Source: Pseudomonadota bacterium (lineage in GTDB: Bacteria; Bdellovibrionota; UBA1018). From it: a stretch of DNA of 64,000 nucleotides. The stretch is from NCBI GenBank assembly GCA_027485695.1, contig JAIXQO010000008.1, forward strand, positions 1-64,000. Direction: 5' to 3'. The notes under the pieces were generated by a model. The model searched no databases. It saw only the letters and a program-made list of their open reading frames with translations, and had not been told where the DNA came from. The position numbers and the translations under genes were made by a program. This document shows positions 38,899 through 45,121 of this stretch, piece after piece; the stretch's first letter is position 1; each line of letters begins with the position of its first letter.

Positions 38899-39687
38899 TT
38901 AGTCCTCGTCGAAATCGGGATCGTCGTCACCACCCGTGCTGACCAGCGCCAGATGGGTCAGGCCGATGCCAGCCAGCATGCCCGCCGACGTGCCGAGGTC
39001 GGGGTCCGTGGACTTGACCGGGTTGTAGTCCGGGTCGTTCTCGGGGTCCGGTTCCTGCCCGGCCTGCTCGGTGGTCTGGCTGGCAGCGGTTTCGGCCATC
39101 GCGGCGTCGTAGAGGTCCTGCGCGTCTTCCGGCGTGAAGTGCTTCGAGACGTGTTCGAACAGCAGCGCCATGATGAACTCGTGCATGTTCTCGGGCGTCT
39201 GTTCGAGCGTGTTGGGGTCGATCTGCTCCATCAGGAAGCTGGTCACCTTGCCGTAGAAGCGGTGCTGCTTGAGGTCCTTGAAGATGTGTTTGATCTGGCT
39301 CGCCGGGCGATGATACGTGAACATGCGCACGAGGCTGGCCCGTTCTTCGGACACCTTCTCCCACGGGAACGCCCAGCCGGTGCTGGGGTAGCCTTGCGTG
39401 ACCATCCCCGAGCCGGGCTGGCCGGGCAGCAGCGGCACTTCCATATCGACCGCCGTGTTGGGGATCGGGGCCGAGCGGAGCCGGAAGCCGATCTGGCACG
39501 AATTGCTGTTGATCGTCACCAGCGGCTTGAGGCCCAGCTGAAGGTTCACCTCGGGCCGCTTGGCGAGGATCAGATAATCCATGCCGCCCATCGTCCCGAT
39601 CATGCGCGGGAACATCGTTTGGTCGGCGTACTTGGCCATCAGCGCCTTGAGGTCGCTGTAGCTGGGAACAACACCTGCACTTACCAT
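38899..39687 (-). CDS. Hypothetical protein
   Basis: 262 residues from MVSAGVVPSY. Acidic C-terminal tail (DPENDPDYNPVKSTDPD, ending DDDPDFDED). No family recognised. Starts after the ribosome hairpin GTC-AAGGAG-GAC and ends at the terminator, likely paired functionally with the AAA+ ATPase upstream. Confidence 0.65.
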   Translation of the reverse strand: MVSAGVVPSYSDLKALMAKYADQTMFPRMIGTMGGMDYLILAKRPEVNLQLGLKPLVTINSNSCQIGFRLRSAPIPNTAVDMEVPLLPGQPGSGMVTQGYPSTGWAFPWEKVSEERASLVRMFTYHRPASQIKHIFKDLKQHRFYGKVTSFLMEQIDPNTLEQTPENMHEFIMALLFEHVSKHFTPEDAQDLYDAAMAETAASQTTEQAGQEPDPENDPDYNPVKSTDPDLGTSAGMLAGIGLTHLALVSTGGDDDPDFDED

Positions 39688-39707
39688 GATTTTGTCCTCC
39701 TTGACGG

Positions 39708-41021
39708 TTACTTGCTGGTCTTCTTGGCCTTGGCTGCGGGGGCCTTGGCCGGTGTGCCGAGAAGCGCGTCAACGCTGGTTTCGGTGACTGCGGCTTCGGT
39801 GACTGCCCCGGCGATCTGTTCTTCGACAAGATCGACCACGGTCTGGTTGATCCGCGAGTGCGGCACCAGATCGGCGGAACCGTCCTCGTGGTACAGGTTG
39901 TGGACCCGCTTCTTGGCTTCCGTCAAGAGCGCCGGGTTGTCGATCTTGAACGACGCCAGCACGGCTTCCGCCAGCTGGAAGGCTTCCTGCGGAGCGAGGC
40001 CCCGGAAGGTAATGCGCCCAGAGACGCGCCCTTCCCGGTACAGTTCCGGCGGGATCACCTTCAAGTTGTTGCACGTCATGGCGACGAACACGCGGGAGTT
40101 GCTTTCCTGCATGAACCAGAGCAGCAGGCTCATGGCCTTGGCGGTCACGCCCGAGCCGCCGCTGTTGTACATGCCGGTGTTGAACAGCTTTTCGACTTCA
40201 TCGATCAGCAGCACGCAAGGTGCCTCGTTCGCGGCCTGATTGAGGATGCGTTGCAGGTTGCCTTCGCTTTCGCCCACCCACTTCGACTGGAAGTCAGCCG
40301 CCATGCGGTAGAGGGGCACCCCCCAGCTGTTGGCGAGGAACTTCGCACCCTGCGTCTTGCCGGTGCCGGGATCGCCATCGAGCAGGACGCCACGGGGGAC
40401 CAGTCGGGGATCGATGTTCTCGTTCACGAAGAACGGGCGCTTCTTTTCGACGAACGCGTCCCACTCGGGGTTGGGCATGTACACCGGCAGATCGGTGTTC
40501 ACCTGCGTGAGGCCCTGCGCGGTCGGGATGATCAGACGCCGGGTGTTCGTGAGCGCGCGGGGCGTGACCGCTTCCTCGCGGACCTGCGTCAGCTTGATCA
40601 CCTCGGCGGTTTCCTTGAGGGTCAGGCCCCCCAACGCCGGGAGCATGCCATCGACGAACTCTTCGGTCTCGGCGACCGGCACGTCTTCCTGCTTGAACGC
40701 GCCGACGAGCACCGAACGCACGAGGTCCTTGGGGGTCGGCAGATCGCCGCAGTCGAACGCGTCGTCGAACGGCTGGTCGGAGTTGACGACGATCAGCGTG
40801 CTGCCCTTCTGGGCGAGCGTGCGGTACAGCGTCTTCGTGCTGAACGGCTTCTTGCCCTTCATGTTCACGTAGTAGAGCGTCTTGTCGCTCAGGTTCTCGT
40901 CGCTGGTGAACTTCACCGGGGAAACCCCCGTGATGTGCTTCACCACGGTCTCGAAGTTGATCATGTCGCGGGTGCGAAGCGCGACAATCGGCAGCGTTGC
41001 TTTTACGGCGTCTTTCAGCAT
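39708..41021 (-). CDS. AAA+ ATPase (Ycf46/FtsH-like)
   Basis: 437 residues. N-terminal half unassigned. Then Walker A GDPGTGKT (216-223), KWVGESEGN, Walker B LLIDEVEK (271-278) and sensor region GRVSGRITFRG. Resembles the Ycf46-type ATPases with a pore loop, so it may remodel proteins. Basic Lys/Ala tail at the end. First gene of its unit with the ribosome hairpin AGCC-AAGGAG-GGCT (41029-41042). Confidence 0.85.
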   Translation of the reverse strand: MLKDAVKATLPIVALRTRDMINFETVVKHITGVSPVKFTSDENLSDKTLYYVNMKGKKPFSTKTLYRTLAQKGSTLIVVNSDQPFDDAFDCGDLPTPKDLVRSVLVGAFKQEDVPVAETEEFVDGMLPALGGLTLKETAEVIKLTQVREEAVTPRALTNTRRLIIPTAQGLTQVNTDLPVYMPNPEWDAFVEKKRPFFVNENIDPRLVPRGVLLDGDPGTGKTQGAKFLANSWGVPLYRMAADFQSKWVGESEGNLQRILNQAANEAPCVLLIDEVEKLFNTGMYNSGGSGVTAKAMSLLLWFMQESNSRVFVAMTCNNLKVIPPELYREGRVSGRITFRGLAPQEAFQLAEAVLASFKIDNPALLTEAKKRVHNLYHEDGSADLVPHSRINQTVVDLVEEQIAGAVTEAAVTETSVDALLGTPAKAPAAKAKKTSK

Positions 41022-41028
41022 TGGATTT

Positions 41029-41042
41029 AGCCCTCCTTGGCT
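41029..41042 (-). promoter_or_regulatory. Shine-Dalgarno hairpin AGCC-AAGGAG-GGCT
   Basis: Four-pair stem eight bases before the ATG at 41021. Confidence 0.6.
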
Positions 41043-41056
41043 GGGTTGAGGATTAT

Positions 41057-41085
41057 TCTATGCCAGCCAGACACCCGGCTGACAA
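41057..41085 (-). promoter_or_regulatory. Promoter TTGTCA-17-CATAGA
   Basis: -35 41080-41085, -10 41057-41062; -10 identical to that at 10458. TTGCAA box 12 bp upstream (41098-41112). Confidence 0.5.
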
Positions 41086-41097
41086 GTGGAGATTACG

Positions 41098-41112
41098 TGC
41101 AATCAATTGCAA
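41098..41112 (-). promoter_or_regulatory. TTGCAA-type double box
   Basis: TGCAATCAATTGCAA at the end of the upstream gene (41103), 12 bp before the -35 of the ATPase promoter. Confidence 0.6.
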
Positions 41113-41339
41113 ACCTTCGTGGCCAATTGCACATGGCCAACGTTATCGAACGTGGTGATCGGGTACTCCTCCATGTCATAGACGATGTAGCTGGCAGCAG
41201 GCCGGTTGGCGTGCTCTTCGTACTTGTCGATAGCGTCGAACACAGCGTCCACGCTTTCGCCCACGAACATGATACCATGAGCCGTGGCGTAGAACTGGCC
41301 GAACTTGCGAACGGTGGCGTTGGTCAGGCGAACAGTCAT
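41103..41339 (-). CDS. Small hypothetical protein
   Basis: 78 residues from MTVRLTNATVRKFG; alternating beta and helix (FVGESVDAVFDAIDKYEEH). Ribosome hairpin GATC-ACGGAG-GATC (41345-41358). No own promoter seen. Confidence 0.6.
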   Translation of the reverse strand: MTVRLTNATVRKFGQFYATAHGIMFVGESVDAVFDAIDKYEEHANRPAASYIVYDMEEYPITTFDNVGHVQLATKVCN

Positions 41340-41344
41340 TGTGC

Positions 41345-41358
41345 GATCCTCCGTGATC
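41345..41358 (-). promoter_or_regulatory. Shine-Dalgarno hairpin GATC-ACGGAG-GATC
   Basis: Overlaps the stop of the upstream gene (41357) by two bases. Confidence 0.5.
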
Positions 41359-41764
41359 AGGCGCTGGCGGTCAGGTTGAGGCGGGCTTGCAGGTCGGCGA
41401 TCCATGCGTCGGCCTTGGCCATCGTGGCTTGGAACTTGGCCTGCTCGCGGGCGTCGTACTGGCGATACTGCGGGGCGTCAGGGTCCGGGCGGTCCTCGCG
41501 GTCTTCGTTCATGTAGGCAGCGAACGCCCGAGCAAAACGATCAGCATCGTCCCAGCTGTTGAAACGGCCAACCACCGGGTCCCATTCGCACCGGGTGACA
41601 CCATCGCGCAGGGTCACGTTCCAGCTGGGGATGCCCCGCCACGTGGCACCCTTCACGAAGTCAACGTGGCTGTTCTGGAAGCCGCAGATATCGGTCGGGC
41701 CGTACGAGTACGTGTACCAACCGGCTTGCACCTTGCGGGCGGTCTTGATGGTCGAACGGGGCAT
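41357..41764 (-). CDS. Hypothetical protein
   Basis: 135 residues from MPRSTIKTARKVQAG. A beta-rich region (YTYSYGPTDICGFQN) then a helical C-terminus. Ribosome hairpin at 41767-41780. Unknown. Confidence 0.6.
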   Translation of the reverse strand: MPRSTIKTARKVQAGWYTYSYGPTDICGFQNSHVDFVKGATWRGIPSWNVTLRDGVTRCEWDPVVGRFNSWDDADRFARAFAAYMNEDREDRPDPDAPQYRQYDAREQAKFQATMAKADAWIADLQARLNLTASA

Positions 41765-41766
41765 GT

Positions 41767-41780
41767 GATCCTCCTTGATC
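41767..41780 (-). promoter_or_regulatory. Shine-Dalgarno hairpin GATC-AAGGAG-GATC
   Basis: Identical copy of the common element. Confidence 0.6.
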
Positions 41781-41795
41781 AGCGGGGGGTTGGAA

Positions 41796-42224
41796 TTACG
41801 CGCCAACGCGCAGGGCGGCTTCAATCTGGCGGAACACCTTGCTGACGCCGGTGTAGGTGTAGATTTTGTAGGTGTCGCAGCTGACAAGCATCGCCGAGCG
41901 GCCATCGTGCGCCACATACCGGAACTTCGTGCCATCGATCAACACCAGCTTGCCGAACACCGGGCGGCTCTTCACCCGCTCCGGGTTTTCCCAGCGCTTC
42001 GCGGCTTCGTCCAGCGCGGCTTCCATCGGGTCAGGCAGCTGCGCCACCGGGGTCACGTCTTCCGGCTTGCGGCCATACGCCTTTTCGAAGCGCACCCGGA
42101 TCACATTCTCCGGCACTTCGAACTCGTCAACCGCCCAAGCAACAGCCTTCGCCGCCGGGGTGCCGCACTCCAGTTCGGACTTCAGGGCGGTGATGGCATC
42201 CGAAATAGCAACCTGACAAATCAT
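41796..42224 (-). CDS. Hypothetical protein, first gene of a unit
   Basis: 142 residues. Central FEKAYGRKPEDVTP and a beta-rich C-terminal domain (GTKFRYVAHDGRSAMLVS). Unknown function. Ribosome hairpin 42227-42240, promoter 42263-42290. Confidence 0.65.
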   Translation of the reverse strand: MICQVAISDAITALKSELECGTPAAKAVAWAVDEFEVPENVIRVRFEKAYGRKPEDVTPVAQLPDPMEAALDEAAKRWENPERVKSRPVFGKLVLIDGTKFRYVAHDGRSAMLVSCDTYKIYTYTGVSKVFRQIEAALRVGA

Positions 42225-42226
42225 TC

Positions 42227-42240
42227 GATCCTCCTTGATC
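42227..42240 (-). promoter_or_regulatory. Shine-Dalgarno hairpin GATC-AAGGAG-GATC
   Basis: Two bases before the ATG at 42224. Confidence 0.6.
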
Positions 42241-42262
42241 TGATGGGATTTGGTTATTCCTC

Positions 42263-42290
42263 ACACTAGCATACGGGGGGCTAGTGTCCA
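42263..42290 (-). promoter_or_regulatory. Promoter TGGACA-16-TAGTGT
   Basis: -35 42285-42290, -10 42263-42268; TTTTTCTGGACAC upstream resembles the promoter at 23771. TTGCAA box at 42311-42324. Confidence 0.55.
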
Positions 42291-42310
42291 GAAAAACCGG
42301 CATGCACACG

Positions 42311-42324
42311 TGCAATTAATTGCA
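42311..42324 (-). promoter_or_regulatory. TTGCAA-type double box
   Basis: TGCAATTAATTGCA, just after the stop of Rz1, about 20 bp upstream of the -35 at 42285. Confidence 0.55.
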
Positions 42325-42329
42325 GAAAA

Positions 42330-42674
42330 TCACTTCCAGATTTGCCACCACTTCTTCTCGATCTTGGCGCGGGCGTTCTCGCGGGCCAGTGCGTTCTGGC
42401 GTTCGACTTCGCGGCAGATATCCCACCCGGTCGTCTTGTCCGTGTTCGAGATTTCCAGCTGACCGGCTTCGCGTACTCCGAAGCCCACCCACTCCTTCGA
42501 CTTATCGTCAACGGGGGGCGTCGTGTGCGGGGTCGGCTCCTGCATCCGGCGGGGTACTGTCTTCGTGCACTCCATCGGGTCCGGGCCGACGACATAGACT
42601 GACATGCAGCCCGCACAAAGCGGCAGCGCCAGCAGCGTCAACGTCCGCACCGACAGTTTCACCAGTCCACGCAT
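42330..42674 (-). CDS. Rz1: Rz1-like outer-membrane spanin lipoprotein
   Basis: 114 residues. N-terminal signal (LTLLALPLCAGC) with Cys23 as the lipidation site, a Pro-rich middle and a basic helical C-terminus (ARENARAKIEKKWWQIW). It starts inside Rz in another reading frame, the usual spanin layout. Together the pair disrupts the outer membrane at lysis. Ribosome site GGAG before ATG 42674. Confidence 0.8.
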   Translation of the reverse strand: MRGLVKLSVRTLTLLALPLCAGCMSVYVVGPDPMECTKTVPRRMQEPTPHTTPPVDDKSKEWVGFGVREAGQLEISNTDKTTGWDICREVERQNALARENARAKIEKKWWQIWK

Positions 42675-42975
42675 CGGCTATCTCCTTCTGGCCGGTCTCC
42701 ACGGTGCGGTCGATCACGCGGATGGTCTCGTAGTGCGTCGCAGTCTTGTCGGTCACATATCGCGTCACGACCTGTGCGCGAGCGGTTTCTTCCTGTGCGA
42801 CCACCACGTCGGCCTTGGCGCGGATTTTCTCGGGGTCACCGAACACCCACATAGCCAGCTTGTACGCCCCAAACAAAACAGCGACCACCCCCAGCAGCGC
42901 AAGGATGATCCGCACCCATGGGACGCGGACCACGATGCCCGTTGCGAGGTCAGCCGCTGTCTTGTTCAGGTCCAT
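42508..42975 (-). CDS. Rz: Rz-like inner-membrane spanin
   Basis: 155 residues. One N-terminal membrane helix (about 22-46, VRIILALLGVVAVLFGAYKL) then a periplasmic helical part (KADVVVAQEETARAQVV), typical of i-spanins. The last third is coded over Rz1. The C-terminus (ADVDAAGAAALCGLHVS...) is unusual and may be shaped by the overlap. Confidence 0.75.
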   Translation of the reverse strand: MDLNKTAADLATGIVVRVPWVRIILALLGVVAVLFGAYKLAMWVFGDPEKIRAKADVVVAQEETARAQVVTRYVTDKTATHYETIRVIDRTVETGQKEIADAWTGETVGADVDAAGAAALCGLHVSLCRRPGPDGVHEDSTPPDAGADPAHDAPR

Positions 42976-42980
42976 GACGC

Positions 42981-43151
42981 TTAGGGCGTCTTGGTCTCGG
43001 CAGTGATGCCGTGCCGGACGGTCGCCGCGAGAACTGCGGTCACCGCCAGATTGATGGCTTCTTCGAGGCCGATGTTGCCGAGGTAGTACGACGCCGCAGC
43101 GCCGATGATGGTGACGATTGCCACCAGATAGGTCTTCTTGCCCTGAAGCAT
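42981..43151 (-). CDS. Small membrane protein, holin candidate
   Basis: 56 residues from MLQGKKTYLVAIVTIIGAAA with hydrophobic segments (about 7-20 and 30-45). Position between endolysin and spanins and size fit a holin, which would open the inner membrane to release endolysin. Ribosome site AAAGGAGAA sets the start. Confidence 0.6.
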   Translation of the reverse strand: MLQGKKTYLVAIVTIIGAAASYYLGNIGLEEAINLAVTAVLAATVRHGITAETKTP

Positions 43152-43164
43152 GGTCGCTTCTCCT

Positions 43165-43695
43165 TTACGCTTCGTTGGAGGACACCGCCCCGGTCGCGGC
43201 CAGCACGAACGGCTGAACACTGGCGGGGGGCTTGTTCATCACCGGACGACGCACCCGGTGGAGCCGCGCCTTCTTGATCCGGGTGATGGTCACTGCGTCG
43301 GACTGATTGCCGCCGAGGACGTGGTAGCAGTCTGCGTCTTCGCCGATGTAGAACGCGACGTGGCCCCCGCCATTGCGGACGAACGTGAGCACGTCGCCGA
43401 GCCGGGGCTGTCCTGCCGGTACACCGAACTTCGACCAGCTGAGCGCCCACAGAGGGGTGCTGGGCCATTCCTTGCCTGCGCGCTTGGCACAGACCGCCAT
43501 GAACAGGCCGCACCACGGGATGCTGTCGGCGGTGTAGACCTTCTGGAGGTCAACCTCCTTGGCCCAATCGAGGATGCGCTGGTTGTTCGCGCCGCCGGGG
43601 GTTTCGACCGTCCCGAGCAGGGCGATCCCCTGCGTGAGCATGCGCGGGAGCGTGCCGAGAGTGTTCAGCCACGCGTACTGTGCCGGTATCGTCAT
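43165..43695 (-). CDS. Endolysin (NlpC/P60-CHAP-like, TIGR02594 type)
   Basis: 176 residues from MTIPAQYAWLN. Catalytic Cys62 in SIPWCGLFMAVCA and His112 in GGGHVAFYIGED follow the Cys/His layout of TIGR02594 peptidoglycan hydrolases found in phages. It would cut the cell wall peptide. No signal peptide is seen, so a holin is needed. Ribosome site AAGGGGG in an ATC/GAT stem. Confidence 0.8.
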   Translation of the reverse strand: MTIPAQYAWLNTLGTLPRMLTQGIALLGTVETPGGANNQRILDWAKEVDLQKVYTADSIPWCGLFMAVCAKRAGKEWPSTPLWALSWSKFGVPAGQPRLGDVLTFVRNGGGHVAFYIGEDADCYHVLGGNQSDAVTITRIKKARLHRVRRPVMNKPPASVQPFVLAATGAVSSNEA

Positions 43696-43724
43696 AACAA
43701 TCCCCCTTGATCTAGGGGCACACG

Positions 43725-43910
43725 TTACCCGGCTTTGTGCTTCTGGCAACCACCCTGCGGGTGCCAATAGGGGCAATTACTGGTGCACATGCGGCACATC
43801 GACGCCGCTGTGTCATCCGCGAGAAAATCTCGCAAGTCGCGCACCTGCCGTATCGCGAGGGCAACCCCATCGTTCAACGCTTGATCGACACCCCTATGGT
43901 TGCTGGCCAC
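43725..43910 (-). CDS. 61-residue Cys-rich protein
   Basis: GTG start at 43910 (MASNHRGVDQA) chosen for the ribosome site GGGAGGT seven bases before. C-terminal CRMCTSNCPYWHPQGGCQ suggests a zinc knuckle. It overlaps the upstream gene. Part of the lysis region but of unknown role. Confidence 0.5.
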   Translation of the reverse strand: MASNHRGVDQALNDGVALAIRQVRDLRDFLADDTAASMCRMCTSNCPYWHPQGGCQKHKAG

Positions 43911-44292
43911 TGATAACACCTCCCGAACCACCCCCGAGCGCTTTTGCACGCCAGTAGTCCCGCTCGGACTTTACAGACTGGTACGTGTGCTCTTCGTTCT
44001 TATCCAGCTGCGCGTGCAGGCGGCTCAGTTCGCCTTCGCGGGCAGCGTCTACCGCGCGCAGCGACGCTATGTCGCTTCGGAGCGTGGTCACGCTCACAAC
44101 ACCAGCTACGATCATGCTGACCATAGCCAGCGCAATCGGAATGACCGTCCACAGGGTCGGGCGGCTGTTCGCGATGCCGCCCTTGATTTCCTGCAACGTG
44201 ACCGTCAGCCCGTCGAGGGACGTGACGACCGCCGTCATCTTCATTTCGAGTGCGCCTACTCGGCGACCGAGTTCCGGTTCTTCAGTCGCCAC
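43894..44292 (-). CDS. Single-pass membrane protein of the lysis region
   Basis: 132 residues, GTG start at 44292 (ribosome site AAAGGGG). A membrane helix at about 45-66 (LWTVIPIALAMVSMIVAGVV), flanked by helical domains (SLRAVDAAREGELSRLHAQL). Similar layout to phage proteins of unknown role found next to lysis genes; a second holin or antiholin is possible. Confidence 0.6.
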   Translation of the reverse strand: MATEEPELGRRVGALEMKMTAVVTSLDGLTVTLQEIKGGIANSRPTLWTVIPIALAMVSMIVAGVVSVTTLRSDIASLRAVDAAREGELSRLHAQLDKNEEHTYQSVKSERDYWRAKALGGGSGGVISGQQP

Positions 44293-44398
44293 GGTCGAAC
44301 CCCTTTCACCTTGCAACTAATTGCAAGCGCACCCCCATGGTGCGCGGTGTACAGGGTCCGAGATTATGCGCGGCGCTGCTTCGGTCAACCAGACTGGA
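44293..44398 (-). promoter_or_regulatory. Intergenic region with TTGCAA box and hairpin
   Basis: TTGCAACTAATTGCAA box at 44311-44326, next to a hairpin GCGCACC/GGTGCGC (44327-44345). A poor -10-like CATAAT is further upstream. I see no gene. Probably the start of lysis transcription or a regulatory spacer between structural and lysis genes. Confidence 0.45.
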
Positions 44399-44758
44399 TC
44401 ATTCTTCTGCGGGAGGCTCGTCAGGCACCGCGTATTCGTCGCTGACTGCCACGTCGCCCTCAGCCACGGCGCTGCCACCACCAAGGGCGCGGAGCGCGGC
44501 CCCCTTGATCTGCGCACAACGCACACCCTTACCGTAGAAGTTGTGCGCCGAAATGAACTGTGACAGGTCGGCCAGCAGCGCCAACCCTGCTTCGTCGAGG
44601 TCAGCGCGCATCGCATAGAGGTACTCCGTGCCCTTGACCACCGAGCCGAGCCAATCAGGGTCAGCGACGATTTCGGCCAGCTTAGGCAGCGTGGCAGTGG
44701 TGGTGAACCCGTAAGCGACAAGCGCTTGCCGGGCGTCTGTACCAGTGAACGTGGTCAT
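44399..44758 (-). CDS. Hypothetical protein
   Basis: 119 residues from MTTFTGTDARQAL, helical, acidic C-terminus (VAVSDEYAVPDEPPAEE). ATGA overlap with the gene upstream. Unknown, probably a late accessory gene. Confidence 0.6.
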   Translation of the reverse strand: MTTFTGTDARQALVAYGFTTTATLPKLAEIVADPDWLGSVVKGTEYLYAMRADLDEAGLALLADLSQFISAHNFYGKGVRCAQIKGAALRALGGGSAVAEGDVAVSDEYAVPDEPPAEE

Positions 44759-45114
44759 GTATCAGTCCTTCCTGCGGTCTTGGCTTTTCGGCGGGCAATC
44801 TCGAAATCACGCTGAGTACGGCGCTTTTCGTGAACACGTGCTGCCAGCACATGCAGATCGACGCCTGTTTCCTTGGCTTCGTCGGCAAGCAGACTACACG
44901 GCAAATCGTAACCAGACAACAGCAGCACGGCTTCGATGCCTTTCTGGAGGTGGATCGTCGATAGATGCTCGGGACTGACCATGGCAAACACGTCATCTTC
45001 TGGAGCCGCGTCCATGGCCGCAACAATCTCACACCCGGCGTAGCCCGCCAGCGCGGTTTCGGGAACGATAAACGTCTCGCCTTCGAACACAATCTTGAAG
45101 TGCTTGTCGCTCAT
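44755..45114 (-). CDS. Hypothetical protein
   Basis: 119 residues; beta-start (HFKIVFEGETFIVPETA), then helical and basic C-terminus. Lies just after the tail fibre gene. Unknown. Confidence 0.6.
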   Translation of the reverse strand: MSDKHFKIVFEGETFIVPETALAGYAGCEIVAAMDAAPEDDVFAMVSPEHLSTIHLQKGIEAVLLLSGYDLPCSLLADEAKETGVDLHVLAARVHEKRRTQRDFEIARRKAKTAGRTDT

Positions 45115-45121
45115 GGCCCAC

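Noticed and set aside
44311..44316. TTG at 44316 as start of the membrane protein gene
   Set aside because: It lies inside the TTGCAA box and lacks a ribosome site; GTG 44292 is preceded by AAAGGGG.
116..44326. The repeated TTGCAA boxes as a CRISPR array
   Set aside because: Copies are thousands of bases apart, at promoters, with no regular spacers and no cas genes.
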